Source of the DNA: an uncultured Alphaproteobacteria bacterium
GTDB lineage: Bacteria > Pseudomonadota > Alphaproteobacteria > RF32 > CAG-239
DNA length: 64,000 nt
Direction of reading: 5' to 3'
Assembly: GCA_934271715.1 (NCBI GenBank)
Contig: CAKQRZ010000004.1
Span: forward strand, 1-64,000
Part shown: piece after piece, positions 1 to 6,984 of the stretch
How positions within the stretch are numbered: the stretch's first letter is position 1
Layout of the letters: each line of letters starts with the position of its first letter
Position numbers and translations under genes: made by a program
Notes under the pieces: model-generated
The model's database searches: none
The model's input: only the letters and a program-made list of their open reading frames with translations
Told to the model about the DNA's origin: nothing

Positions 1-39
1 AATGAGTATAGTAATTAACAAATTTTAGAGGAAAGAAAG

Positions 40-1168
40 ATGAAAAATAAGCTAAGCAAAGGTCTCTCTCTCTCTCTCTGCAAATCCTGAACATCTGATT
101 ATAGGCGCTTTTTCTGCCGTTAAGCGTGTTTTTGCAGGGTTTGGCAGAAAAATTGACTCTTTCGGTAATAACCAGCACAGAAGCAAACCTACAACCTCGC
201 CCCGTGAGGGAGAGATCGTAGCATCGCTCCGGGTGAGTGGTAATAAAAACGCCGAAACCTGCACTAAGTTATCGCCTCCAGTACCAGTCATTCTAGGTCT
301 TGTACCTAGAATCTTCTATCAACAAGGCACTAACCTAGTCAATAAATTAGCCTTATTATTGCATAAGTGCTGGGGGCGTAGGATAAGTGCCTTTTGCAAG
401 TTCTTTAAGCACCCCTCTCCTGCAGGCAAGCCTGCAATCTCTCCCTCACGGGGCGAGGGTTATAGATTGCACCGCCATTGGTGCTACAAGATCCTAGGCA
501 CAGGGCCTAGGATGACTGGCGGCAGAGGCGCAAATTCCTTTGGTCGTTCCATGATTGAAATGCTCGGCGTGCTGGCGATTATCGGCGTTTTGAGCGTGGG
601 CGGGATTGCCGGGTATTCCAAAGCTATGGAAAAATTTAAAATAAATAAAGTAATAGATGATTTTAACATGCTGGCTATGAATATATTGGAGCATAGAGAC
701 GCTTTTGAAAAACTCGGAAATACCGAAACAGAATATCAGATTACAGATACTATTTATGCCATGAATTTAGTACCATCAAACTGGAAACAGCTTAGCTCAT
801 TATATCTTGAAGACAGTATGGGAAATTGGTTAAATATATATGTTCGTAAAAATTCTTCAGATTCATATAACGGTATTGTTTTTGACTACAATTTGGATGG
901 AATGAGTGCCGATGAAAATAATAATTATATATCCAAAAGTTTTAACAGCAAACTGTGCTTTGAATTTTTTAATAATATAATTGTTCCAATGCATAATGTA
1001 TTTAAAAGAGGAAGAATTTATCCTAACGATAGCTATATATATTACGGCGACGCTTACTGTGACGGAAAAACCATACCTTGTTTAAAAGATTTAACATTAT
1101 CGCGTATAAAAGAAATATGCAATTCCTGCAGTAAAACCGAACGCTGCAACATTACCGTTAACTTTTAG
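40..1168 (+). CDS. type IV pilin-like protein, out of frame at a CT repeat (phase-variable or broken)
   Basis: The pilin core runs from about 542 and begins GRSMIEMLGVLAIIGVL, a prepilin-type helix with Gly at -1 and Glu at +5. It ends with the Cys-rich tail (YYGDAYC, CNSC) shared by its paralogues. The natural start appears to be ATG 40, behind GAGGAAAG, encoding MKNKLSKG like the short leaders of the other pilins. Reading from 40 passes through a (TC)8T tract at 63-79 and stops at 88. The pilin frame is open from 56 through the tract to 1168 but lacks a good start. One extra CT unit, or two fewer, joins the two frames. The roughly 480 bp between leader and core are repeats (see repeat entries). 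An alternative start is GTG 233, which has no convincing ribosome binding site. Probably a surface or pseudopilus subunit; the assembly machinery is outside the window. Confidence 0.6.
63..79. repeat. (TC)8T dinucleotide tract inside pilin 5' end
   Basis: Seventeen bases of alternating T and C lie eight codons after ATG 40. Slipped-strand gain of one unit would bring the start codon into frame with the downstream pilin core. Confidence 0.75.
195..458. repeat. 22-bp inverted repeat pair in pilin 5' insertion
   Basis: Positions 195-216 and 437-458 are perfect reverse complements (CCTCGCCCCGTGAGGG... and its mirror). They enclose about 220 bp that includes a CTAGG palindrome. A degraded relative, GGGGGCGAGG, occurs near 3601. 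This looks like part of the repeat-derived insertion that separates the pilin leader from its core. Confidence 0.75.
290..312. repeat. RPE-like palindrome, copy 1
   Basis: ATTCTAGGT and ACCTAGAAT form a 9-bp stem around CTTGT. It is the reverse-orientation relative of the copies at 491-513 and 3493-3515, flanked by GTC on one side and CTT on the other. It is translated in the pilin frame as ILGLVPRIF. Confidence 0.75.
491..513. repeat. RPE-like palindrome, copy 2
   Basis: ATCCTAGGC and GCCTAGGAT form a 9-bp stem around ACAGG, followed by GACTGG. Compared with copy 1 the stem changes are compensatory, so pairing is preserved. It is open in the pilin frame. Confidence 0.75.
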
Positions 1169-1250
1169 AAATGTTATTTCACAAATACATATTAACGCTT
1201 TTTACAAAATATCAAAGGGCGGAGCTTGAAAACTCCGCCTCATATATTTT

Positions 1251-2309
1251 TTATCCTTTCAAAATATAATACGTCCCTTTAGTTGAACCCTGCTTTTCAA
1301 GCAGATTTTTCCTTACTAAGTTCTGTACCGTTTTCTTAATTGTCTCGCTGTTTTTACCTAAAACTTCTGCTATTTCCGCCACCGACCAAGATATTTTATC
1401 TTCAAATAAATCTAAAACAACCTGTTCGCTTTTTGTAATTCTAACAGTATCAATTTTGATTGCTTTGGTAATCTTATCTTCTAAGTGCCGCTTTTGTTTT
1501 GCCAAAGAAGTAATAAAAAAGGTCAGCCACGGCTCATAATTAACTTTGTCTGTCCAAATAGTCTTCTGTGTAGCCCGCAATGCTCTGTAATAAGTATCTT
1601 TGCTTGCCTCAATAATAGATTCCATTGATGAATACGGCATATAATTATATCCATGCTGCAGCATAAGCATGGTGGTTAAAGCTCTGGACATTCTGCCGTT
1701 GCCGTCAGTAAACGGGTGAATTGAGAGAAAATGCACCACGAAAACCCCGATAATTATAATCGGATGAAAATATCCGTCATTAAAATTGATATTTGTCCAA
1801 TCAACTAATTCCTGCATTAAACGAGGTGTATCAAACGGCGAGGCAGTTTCAAAAATAGTTCCTATTTCATGACCGGCGGCATCAAATGCGGCTACTCGGT
1901 TAGAATCTTTTTTGTACTCGCCGCGGTGACGTTCATCTTTTTCCGAATAGCCTAGCAATATTTTATGCAGCTGCCGAATATAGTTTTCGGATAAACGGAT
2001 TTCTTTGTAGTTGTCAAAAATTGTAGCTACTAAATCGGCATAACCGGCAACTTCCTGCTCATCGCGTGATTGAAAAGATTTTTTGCTAATACGGTTAAAT
2101 ACTTCTTCAACTTCTGTATCGTTTAGCCTATTTCCCTCAATACGATTAGAAGAACCTATAGATTCAATCGTAGCAATGCGTTTCATTGCTTTTAACTGTT
2201 CAGGCTTAATTTTTATACCTCCGCTATTCCAAGAACCGTTAAAAGTATCTATTTCAGCAATTTTCCGCAGCATATCCGGCGTAATTACAATATCTGACAT
2301 ATTAGGCAT
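1251..2309 (-). CDS. Fic family protein with C-terminal winged helix
   Basis: Predicted AMP-transferase. The Fic catalytic motif HPFTDGNGRMSR is at about residues 198-209, with the catalytic His, the acidic residue and the GNG/R anion-binding set all present. An N-terminal SNRIEG (about 54-59) fits the class II inhibitory helix pattern [S/T]xxxE[G/N], so activity is probably autoinhibited. The last 65 residues look like a winged-helix DNA-binding domain, common in Fic proteins that act as regulators. The gene stands alone between pilin loci. A helically phased repeat array lies 20-80 bp upstream of its start and may be its own operator. The protein target is not predictable. Confidence 0.88.
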   Translation of the reverse strand: MPNMSDIVITPDMLRKIAEIDTFNGSWNSGGIKIKPEQLKAMKRIATIESIGSSNRIEGNRLNDTEVEEVFNRISKKSFQSRDEQEVAGYADLVATIFDNYKEIRLSENYIRQLHKILLGYSEKDERHRGEYKKDSNRVAAFDAAGHEIGTIFETASPFDTPRLMQELVDWTNINFNDGYFHPIIIIGVFVVHFLSIHPFTDGNGRMSRALTTMLMLQHGYNYMPYSSMESIIEASKDTYYRALRATQKTIWTDKVNYEPWLTFFITSLAKQKRHLEDKITKAIKIDTVRITKSEQVVLDLFEDKISWSVAEIAEVLGKNSETIKKTVQNLVRKNLLEKQGSTKGTYYILKG

Positions 2310-2330
2310 TTTAATATCCTTTTATTTTTT

Positions 2331-2389
2331 ATTACCGAAATATTACCGAATAATTACCGAATAATCAAGTAAAGTTTACCGAATATTCG
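2331..2389. promoter_or_regulatory. helically phased ATTACCGAA repeats upstream of fic (operator candidate)
   Basis: ATTACCGAA occurs at 2331, 2342 and 2353, and TTTACCGAA at 2375, giving start-to-start spacings of 11, 11 and 22 bp. The last copy runs into the palindrome CGAATATTCG (2380-2389). All copies would lie on one face of the helix. They sit just upstream of the Fic-winged-helix gene. Confidence 0.65.
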
Positions 2390-2429
2390 TATATTATTGC
2401 TCATACTCAATAAAAGAAGTAAAAATATC

Positions 2430-2458
2430 TTTACAATAAGAATTATTGCCGATATTTT
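2430..2458 (+). promoter_or_regulatory. sigma70-type promoter of pilin leader RNA A
   Basis: TTTACA (2430-2435), a 17-bp spacer and TATTTT (2453-2458). The conserved 5' hairpin of leader A begins 6 nt downstream, which sets the expected start of transcription near 2464. Confidence 0.65.
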
Positions 2459-2461
2459 AGA

Positions 2462-2672
2462 AATGAAAGCGCAATAGTGCTTTTAGGGCGTCGAAAACCC
2501 TTTGAATCAATAAATAGCCGCTGTGCATAGCGACTCTATTTTGTTATGCCGACTTCTGTTTTTGGACGGATGTCGGTGAATAAGGCTATATGCTGAATAA
2601 GCCGAGCCGTTTTTTATTTATTGATTCACGGTTTTCGAACATCCGCCCGCTTCAAAGCGGGTTTTGTTTTTA
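2462..2672 (+). ncRNA. structured pilin leader RNA, copy A (attenuator/riboswitch candidate)
   Basis: It begins with an 8-bp hairpin with an AATA loop (2465-2484), then the conserved box AGGGCGTCGAAAACCC. A 13-bp stem pairs 2504-2516 with 2615-2627 and encloses further hairpins. CGGATGT (2567-2573), part of one internal hairpin, can alternatively pair with ACATCCG (2639-2645) just before the terminator hairpin CCCGC...GCGGG (2646-2661) and its T tract. Copies B, C and D keep these pairings with different bases. The pilin start codon follows 26 nt after the T tract. Confidence 0.8.
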
Positions 2673-2697
2673 TATAACATTAAACGGAGTTTGAAAA

Positions 2698-3333
2698 ATG
2701 TATAAAAATGGGGAAAAAGGCCGTAGCATGATAGAGATGCTGGGCGTTTTGGCTATTATCGCGGTTTTGACAGTCGGAGGCATTGCCGGCTATTCCAAGG
2801 CTATGATGAAATACAAAATCAACAAAATGATTAGTGAATATAACTATTTAATAGTCAATTCATTAGAGTATAAAGATAGTTTACTGAAAAACAATCCTAA
2901 GACAGATACTATATACTTAAGCAGTTTTTTTCAAGATGTTAACATAGTTCCCTCTGCTTGGGTTATGAATGGCAGCAGTTTAATGATTGATAGTGTTGGC
3001 AATAATGTACAGCCTTATTTAAATAATGACGATGGTGCAGAATTTATAGTCATGAATGTGTATTTAAGAACTACCAGTCAAGGTACAGCTGATTTTGCTT
3101 ATAATTCGTGCATAGCTTTATTTAACGATATAGCTAAGCCACTATCTCAATATTTTTTGGGAATTTTCGCCAATTCTGGCTCTACATCTATCCACTATAA
3201 CGGCACTTCAAGTTGTCATAATGAAAAAAATAACTTTAGGTGTTTGACAGATATGACTTTAGCTGACGCTGATGAAGCCTGTAAGAAATGCTTGAAAACC
3301 AGTAATAACTGCCAAGTTGTAATGGTATGGTAG
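2698..3333 (+). CDS. type IV pilin-like protein (leader RNA A)
   Basis: A 211-residue prepilin-like protein. The leader MYKNGEKG is followed by RSMIEMLGVLAIIAVL, giving Gly at the cleavage site and Glu at +5, as prepilin peptidase and pilus assembly require. The middle is variable. The tail has the paralogue pattern of Cys residues and TL (CL.DMTL, C..C) ending in a hydrophobic strand. ACGGAG lies 9 nt before the ATG. It is preceded by structured leader RNA A and followed by a strong terminator, so it is a single-gene unit. Whether it builds a pilus, a pseudopilus or a DNA-uptake fibre is not visible here. Confidence 0.82.
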   Translation: MYKNGEKGRSMIEMLGVLAIIAVLTVGGIAGYSKAMMKYKINKMISEYNYLIVNSLEYKDSLLKNNPKTDTIYLSSFFQDVNIVPSAWVMNGSSLMIDSVGNNVQPYLNNDDGAEFIVMNVYLRTTSQGTADFAYNSCIALFNDIAKPLSQYFLGIFANSGSTSIHYNGTSSCHNEKNNFRCLTDMTLADADEACKKCLKTSNNCQVVMVW

Positions 3334-3370
3334 TGACATAAAGTTTACAATAAGCAACAACAGCTAAATT

Positions 3371-3418
3371 AAAAACCATCCCGAAAACCGCAGCTGCAAT
3401 CTTCGGGATGGTTTTTAA
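3371..3418 (+). terminator. intrinsic terminator after pilin A
   Basis: AAAAACCATCCCGAA pairs with TTCGGGATGGTTTTT around a 16-nt loop. It ends the pilin transcript. Confidence 0.85.
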
Positions 3419-3492
3419 TTGAGAATTTTTTTCCTCCAACAGAGTTTTTCTGGCAAAGATGCAACATTAAAATACCTTCTTGGTGGCGCAAG

Positions 3493-3515
3493 ATACTAGG
3501 TACAAGACCTAGAAT
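3493..3515. repeat. RPE-like palindrome, copy 3
   Basis: ATACTAGGT and ACCTAGAAT (one mismatch) around ACAAG, followed by GACTGG. Same family as copies 1 and 2, here in an intergenic stretch. The surrounding 3421-3738 region holds only repeat fragments and possibly a pilin remnant (a short reading near 3545-3590 ending PLKLC); I see no intact gene. Confidence 0.65.
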
Positions 3516-3636
3516 GACTGGTACTGGAAAGATGAATTTAATACCTATTACAATATTTATAATACCATTCCCCTGAAACTATGCTCCGGCCTCTACCGCA
3601 GGGGGCGAGGTTTTAAAACATACTCTGTCAAGCAAC

Positions 3637-3690
3637 GAGGATAATGAGACTAATACGCATTAACTTTTTACAAAATATCAAAGGGCTAAT
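3637..3690. repeat. intergenic repeat GGATAATGAGGCTAATACGCATTAAC family, copy 1
   Basis: GAGGATAATGAGACTAATACG then CATTAACTTTTTACAAAATATCAAAGGGC. The first half recurs at 6131-6162 and 56912-56943. The second half (TTTTTACAAAATATCAAAGGGC) recurs near 1199-1220, after the first pilin. Confidence 0.7.
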
Positions 3691-3843
3691 ATGACAGTAT
3701 ATTTTAAGAATTATTTAGATCAACGTAGATTATAAAATTTATTCAGAAACAATTGTCGGGGTTGATGAGTATTTTTTAATTGTACAGATTTCATCAAATT
3801 TACCATCTTTAATGGATTTAAGTTCTCTGTATTTAAGAACACA

Positions 3844-4329
3844 CTAGGAACTTGATTTTGCCTCAAAAAAAAACTGTTTTAATCTTCTATTAAAATTATG
3901 ATTTAAAAAGATCTCAGGCATGTCTTCATCACACCGATCATAGCTGCGTTTTGCACGTAGTTTATCATTAACATCTAAAAACACTACTAAATCAGGGGGT
4001 ATAACGTTTTGAACTAAATTTGGAAACTGCATACTACTTATATCACGCCCTATTGCATACTCATACGCAAATAGTGTTAGATAGCTTCTATCTAATATTG
4101 CATTTTTATCACTATAATTCTTCAAATAAATTTCTTTTCGTCTCTTTTCTATTTCTAAAAAAACATTTATAGCACTCTTATTTGAAGACGCTAAATCGTT
4201 TATTCTCTCTTCCTCATATGGCTGAATAATATCCATATACTCTGGAATTAAATAAAAACCTTGACGTGCAAATTCTTTCGCTAAGGTTGTTTTTCCACTA
4301 CATATCCCACCTTCTAATGCTATAATCAT
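3844..4329 (-). CDS. P-loop nucleotide kinase-like protein, C-terminus cut by an in-frame amber codon
   Basis: MIIALEGGICSGKTTLAKEF is a Walker A site at the very N-terminus. DRSYLTLFAYEYA (about 81-93) and RAKRSYDRCDED resemble the DR(S/Y) and lid segments of thymidylate/deoxynucleoside kinases. The annotated reading stops at TAG 3846-3844 after 161 residues. The same frame continues for 34 sensible codons (CVLKYRELKSIKDGK...) to TAA at 3739-3741, so the intact protein was probably about 196 residues. The start lies 3 nt after the stop of the upstream HAD gene, so the two form an operon. Substrate unknown. Confidence 0.65.
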   Translation of the reverse strand: MIIALEGGICSGKTTLAKEFARQGFYLIPEYMDIIQPYEEERINDLASSNKSAINVFLEIEKRRKEIYLKNYSDKNAILDRSYLTLFAYEYAIGRDISSMQFPNLVQNVIPPDLVVFLDVNDKLRAKRSYDRCDEDMPEIFLNHNFNRRLKQFFFEAKSSS

Positions 4330-4332
4330 AAC

Positions 4333-4929
4333 TTATTCCAGCATTTTCAGAGTTAATAAAGTATCATCTGCATTTTTGACTAAGAAACTTGTTCCTCCTA
4401 ATTCAGAAAATATTTTACAATTTTTTTCAGAATTATCAAGCAAAACAGACTTTTTTATATCAAAACCATACAAATCAATAATTTTTTTAAATAAACATTC
4501 AGTGGGAGCATCATCCTTTAAGACGCCATAATCATACGAATTAAAGATATATGAAAAATATTTTTCAAATTGTATTTGAGGATTTGTAAAGCGATTGAAA
4601 CAATCCATATTATCCGTTATCAAGATTGTATTGTTATTCACATTACATTTAGAAATAGCTTGTAAAATATCTGGTCTAACAGACATATTTTTGCAATCCT
4701 TTACAAAAATATCCCATATCAATATATAATTTATTCCTGTATTTTGAGAAATATTTTTAATAACTTCTTCAGAAGAAATTTTTCCTCGCATCCAATTTTC
4801 AATTAGATGGACATTATCTTGAAAGAGAAACTTTACAATTGTTTTATTTATTTCTTCCGGAGCAGATCTCCAAAAATAATCAAAACAAATCGTACCATCA
4901 AAATCTATAAAAATATTTTGCTTTTTCAT
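4333..4929 (-). CDS. HAD-superfamily phosphohydrolase
   Basis: A 198-residue protein with the HAD nucleophile motif FIDFDGTI (about 7-14), motif II ITDN (about 103-106), a Lys near GVLKDDAP and the metal-binding motif IV VLLDNSEKN. A small-molecule phosphatase is the likely role. Its partner downstream is a nucleotide-kinase-like protein only 3 nt away, which suggests opposing or sequential steps on a nucleotide or sugar phosphate. The pair is very AT-rich compared with housekeeping genes in the window and sits between two pilin loci, so it may have been acquired. Confidence 0.75.
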   Translation of the reverse strand: MKKQNIFIDFDGTICFDYFWRSAPEEINKTIVKFLFQDNVHLIENWMRGKISSEEVIKNISQNTGINYILIWDIFVKDCKNMSVRPDILQAISKCNVNNNTILITDNMDCFNRFTNPQIQFEKYFSYIFNSYDYGVLKDDAPTECLFKKIIDLYGFDIKKSVLLDNSEKNCKIFSELGGTSFLVKNADDTLLTLKMLE

Positions 4930-5103
4930 ATTGCGCCTTTGAAAAATTGTATTACCATTTAATGTAACGTTAATATGAACAAAAATGTTGTCAATCCAAA
5001 ATATAAATATTACAAACTTTGCAATAGTTTATTCTACTGACAAATAATTTCAAAATATCGGTTTTTACTTTACATTTTTTAGAAACTCTATTAAACTTCA
5101 TAA

Positions 5104-5299
5104 TTAGATAGGCGATAGTCTGTCTGGGGTGTCGTAGCCTCATTTTCTTGCGTCTGACTATCAGACGTTAAATTGATATACCTTCTAGCGAAAGCTGGAA
5201 GGTAGCAAAATATGCTATATTCGCAATAGCTAATATGCTACACTATTTCAAGAAAATTAGTTACGAACTTCCAGCCATCTTGCCGATGGCTTTTTTGTT
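5104..5299 (+). ncRNA. structured pilin leader RNA, copy D (divergent)
   Basis: The 5' hairpin at 5106-5125 is an 8-bp stem (with G-U pairs) closed by GATA. The enclosing stem pairs ATTTTCTTG (5142-5150) with CAAGAAAAT (5249-5257). An internal hairpin ACCTTC-TAGC-GAAA-GCTG-GAAGGT carries GCTGGAAG (5194-5201), which can pair with CTTCCAGC (5268-5275) before the terminator GCCATC/GATGGC + T6 (5274-5296). The sequences differ from copies A-C but the layout is the same. TTTACT at 5064-5069 is a possible -35; the -10 is unclear. Confidence 0.72.
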
Positions 5300-5326
5300 G
5301 TAAAAAAATAATGAAAGGAAGTTACG

Positions 5327-5962
5327 ATGAAACGAAATCAATTAGGCAGAAGTATGATAGAAATGCTGGGCGTGCTGGCAATAATCGGCGTATTATCAGT
5401 CGGCGGAATTGCCGGCTATTCCAAAGCAATGGAAAAGTGGAAAATTAACAAAACTCTTGAAGGATACAGTTTTTTAACTCAAGGACTGATAGAGCATATT
5501 GATAATTTAAGAGTTTTGCAGCCAACTGATAATACTCGTAAACATTACTTGCTAGAAATAATCAAAGGATTAAATCTTATTCCGGAAGGATGGTCTATAC
5601 AAAATCAAATTTTGACTGATACCACCGGCAGCATAGTTACTGTCTTTACTCGCAATAATCATTTGGTTTATGATATAGAACTCGGAACATACTCTTTTGA
5701 TGGCAGCAATAATATTAAATCTGATAACTTTTCAGTTAAGCTATGCCGTGAATTTATAAGTAACTTTGCCCAACCGCTGCATTCTTCTTTACAATATATT
5801 TGGATTTTTACGAATCAAGGCAAAAACAAATATTATTATGGCGATTCTTCATGTACCAACGACAATAAATGTCTAATCAATATGACTCTATCCGACATAC
5901 AAAATGCTTGTACGTCTTGTGTAATTGGAACCGATTGTTGCTTATTGGTTTTAGAATTTTAG
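5327..5962 (+). CDS. type IV pilin-like protein (leader RNA D)
   Basis: A 211-residue prepilin-like protein: short leader MKRNQLG, cleavage region GRSMIEMLGVLAIIGVL, then GGIAGYSKAMEKWK. The C-terminal third keeps KLCREF, YYGDSSC, KCLINMTL and CTSC, the family tail, probably disulfide-bonded after export. AAAGGAAG lies just before the ATG. The leader RNA terminator ends 30 nt upstream. No terminator as clear as that of pilin A follows, but a hairpin at 6089-6115 (TACCGG/CCGGTA) could serve. Confidence 0.82.
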   Translation: MKRNQLGRSMIEMLGVLAIIGVLSVGGIAGYSKAMEKWKINKTLEGYSFLTQGLIEHIDNLRVLQPTDNTRKHYLLEIIKGLNLIPEGWSIQNQILTDTTGSIVTVFTRNNHLVYDIELGTYSFDGSNNIKSDNFSVKLCREFISNFAQPLHSSLQYIWIFTNQGKNKYYYGDSSCTNDNKCLINMTLSDIQNACTSCVIGTDCCLLVLEF

Positions 5963-6130
5963 CAACTTCAAAAGATTATGCTAAGATAAATTTTTTACCA
6001 CAATATCAATTGGTTGAGTTTAACAAATCCACATCTTCTACAGATAAGTCTGTGACCTCTCACGCAAAGAGCCTAGTTAAAAAAATACCGGCTGCAATTT
6101 CTAACAACCGGTACTGACTCACAGGGACTT

Positions 6131-6330
6131 GGATAATGAGGCTAATACGCATTAACTTTTTTGCGCCGTGTACAATGAGGTACACAAGCATAAAATACAC
6201 TAACTCAAAAATTGCAGATAGTAGTGTAGATAGCGTTAAAACCAGAAGAGAGAAAATTTTAGCGTACATAGAAGTACGTGAATTTTCTCTCTTTCGCAGT
6301 TTTGGCGCTAGATGCGCTGCTAGATGTGAT
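6131..6330. repeat. intergenic repeat mosaic with GTAC hairpins
   Basis: Contains GGATAATGAGGCTAATACG (6131-6149, family copy 2), then GTGTAC (6168-6173) mirrored by GTACAC (6180-6185). A longer inverted repeat at about 6248-6292 (GAGAGAAAATTTTAGCGTAC and its mirror) follows. The same modules recur after the acyltransferase at 56838-57040. No gene is visible between 5963 and 6332. Confidence 0.6.
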
Positions 6331-6332
6331 TT

Positions 6333-6938
6333 TTATATATCAGCGATGACGGACATAGACACTATTATATCCGGTTCGGCAACCATTCCGTTAGGGCCGA
6401 AACCGCGCTTAATCTGGTCTACATATTCCATACCGGAAATTACTTGTCCCCAAACGGTATATTGCCCATCAAGCCACGGACAATCGCCGAAACAAATAAA
6501 AAATTGGCTGTCGGCAGAGTCCGGATCCATAGCACGAGCCATAGAAACCGTGCCACGAGTATGACGATTGCGGTTAAATTCAGCTTTCAGCTTTTTACCG
6601 CTGCCGCCGGTGCCATTACCGCGCGGGTCGCCGGTTTGCGCCATAAAGCCATCTATTACACGGTGAAATTTCAAGCCGTTATAAAAACCGTCACGCACAA
6701 GTTCTTTTATACGAGCCACATGTTTCGGCGCATCATCCGGAAACATTTCAATCACAATATCGCCGTTTTTTGTTTTCAAAAGCAAAGCGTTTTCCGCATC
6801 TTTAACATTGTAAGAATGCTTTATTTTCTTTGCTCTGGTTTCACTCATTTCCAGCTTTTTAGTATCTTTATTTTCCAGATGTTTGGTATTTGGTTTTTCA
6901 ATATGTTTTGTATCAGATTTTCCTAATAAATCAGTCAT
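6333..6938 (-). CDS. cyclophilin-type peptidyl-prolyl cis-trans isomerase
   Basis: Residues about 52-200 form a cyclophilin fold: FHRVIDGFMAQTGDPRGNGTGG, MARAMDPDSADSQFFICF and WLDGQYTVWGQV carry the catalytic Arg/Phe/Gln/Trp set. It lacks a signal peptide, so it is a cytosolic folding catalyst. The first 40 residues are an unusual hydrophilic extension built of three 8-residue repeats (DTKHIEKP, NTKHLENK, DTKKLEMS). A later start, MSETRAKK, would remove them. It is last in a leftward run behind the ATP-grasp cluster, 46 nt away, and may be co-transcribed. Confidence 0.93.
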   Translation of the reverse strand: MTDLLGKSDTKHIEKPNTKHLENKDTKKLEMSETRAKKIKHSYNVKDAENALLLKTKNGDIVIEMFPDDAPKHVARIKELVRDGFYNGLKFHRVIDGFMAQTGDPRGNGTGGSGKKLKAEFNRNRHTRGTVSMARAMDPDSADSQFFICFGDCPWLDGQYTVWGQVISGMEYVDQIKRGFGPNGMVAEPDIIVSMSVIADI

Positions 6939-6984
6939 TTTATGCTTCCTTTCGTTTTCTAATATCCTATTTAGGAAGTCGCAT

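Noticed and set aside
233..541. Treating GTG 233 as the true start of the first pilin gene
   Set aside because: There is no convincing ribosome binding site, the residues are translated repeats, and a normal pilin leader with a good site exists at ATG 40 in another frame.
2462..2672. Leader RNA as a c-di-GMP riboswitch, which often controls pili
   Set aside because: The conserved c-di-GMP-I and -II aptamer core sequences are absent and the architecture (5' GAUA hairpin, single long enclosing stem) is different.
3530..3625. Pilin gene fragment before the kinase pair
   Set aside because: A short reading ending PLKLC resembles the pilin tail, but the match is too short to separate from chance.
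5041..5099. Clear -10 box for leader RNA D
   Set aside because: TTTACT is present, but no TATAAT-like hexamer lies at 17 bp; TATTAA at 19 bp is possible but weak, so no promoter was annotated.
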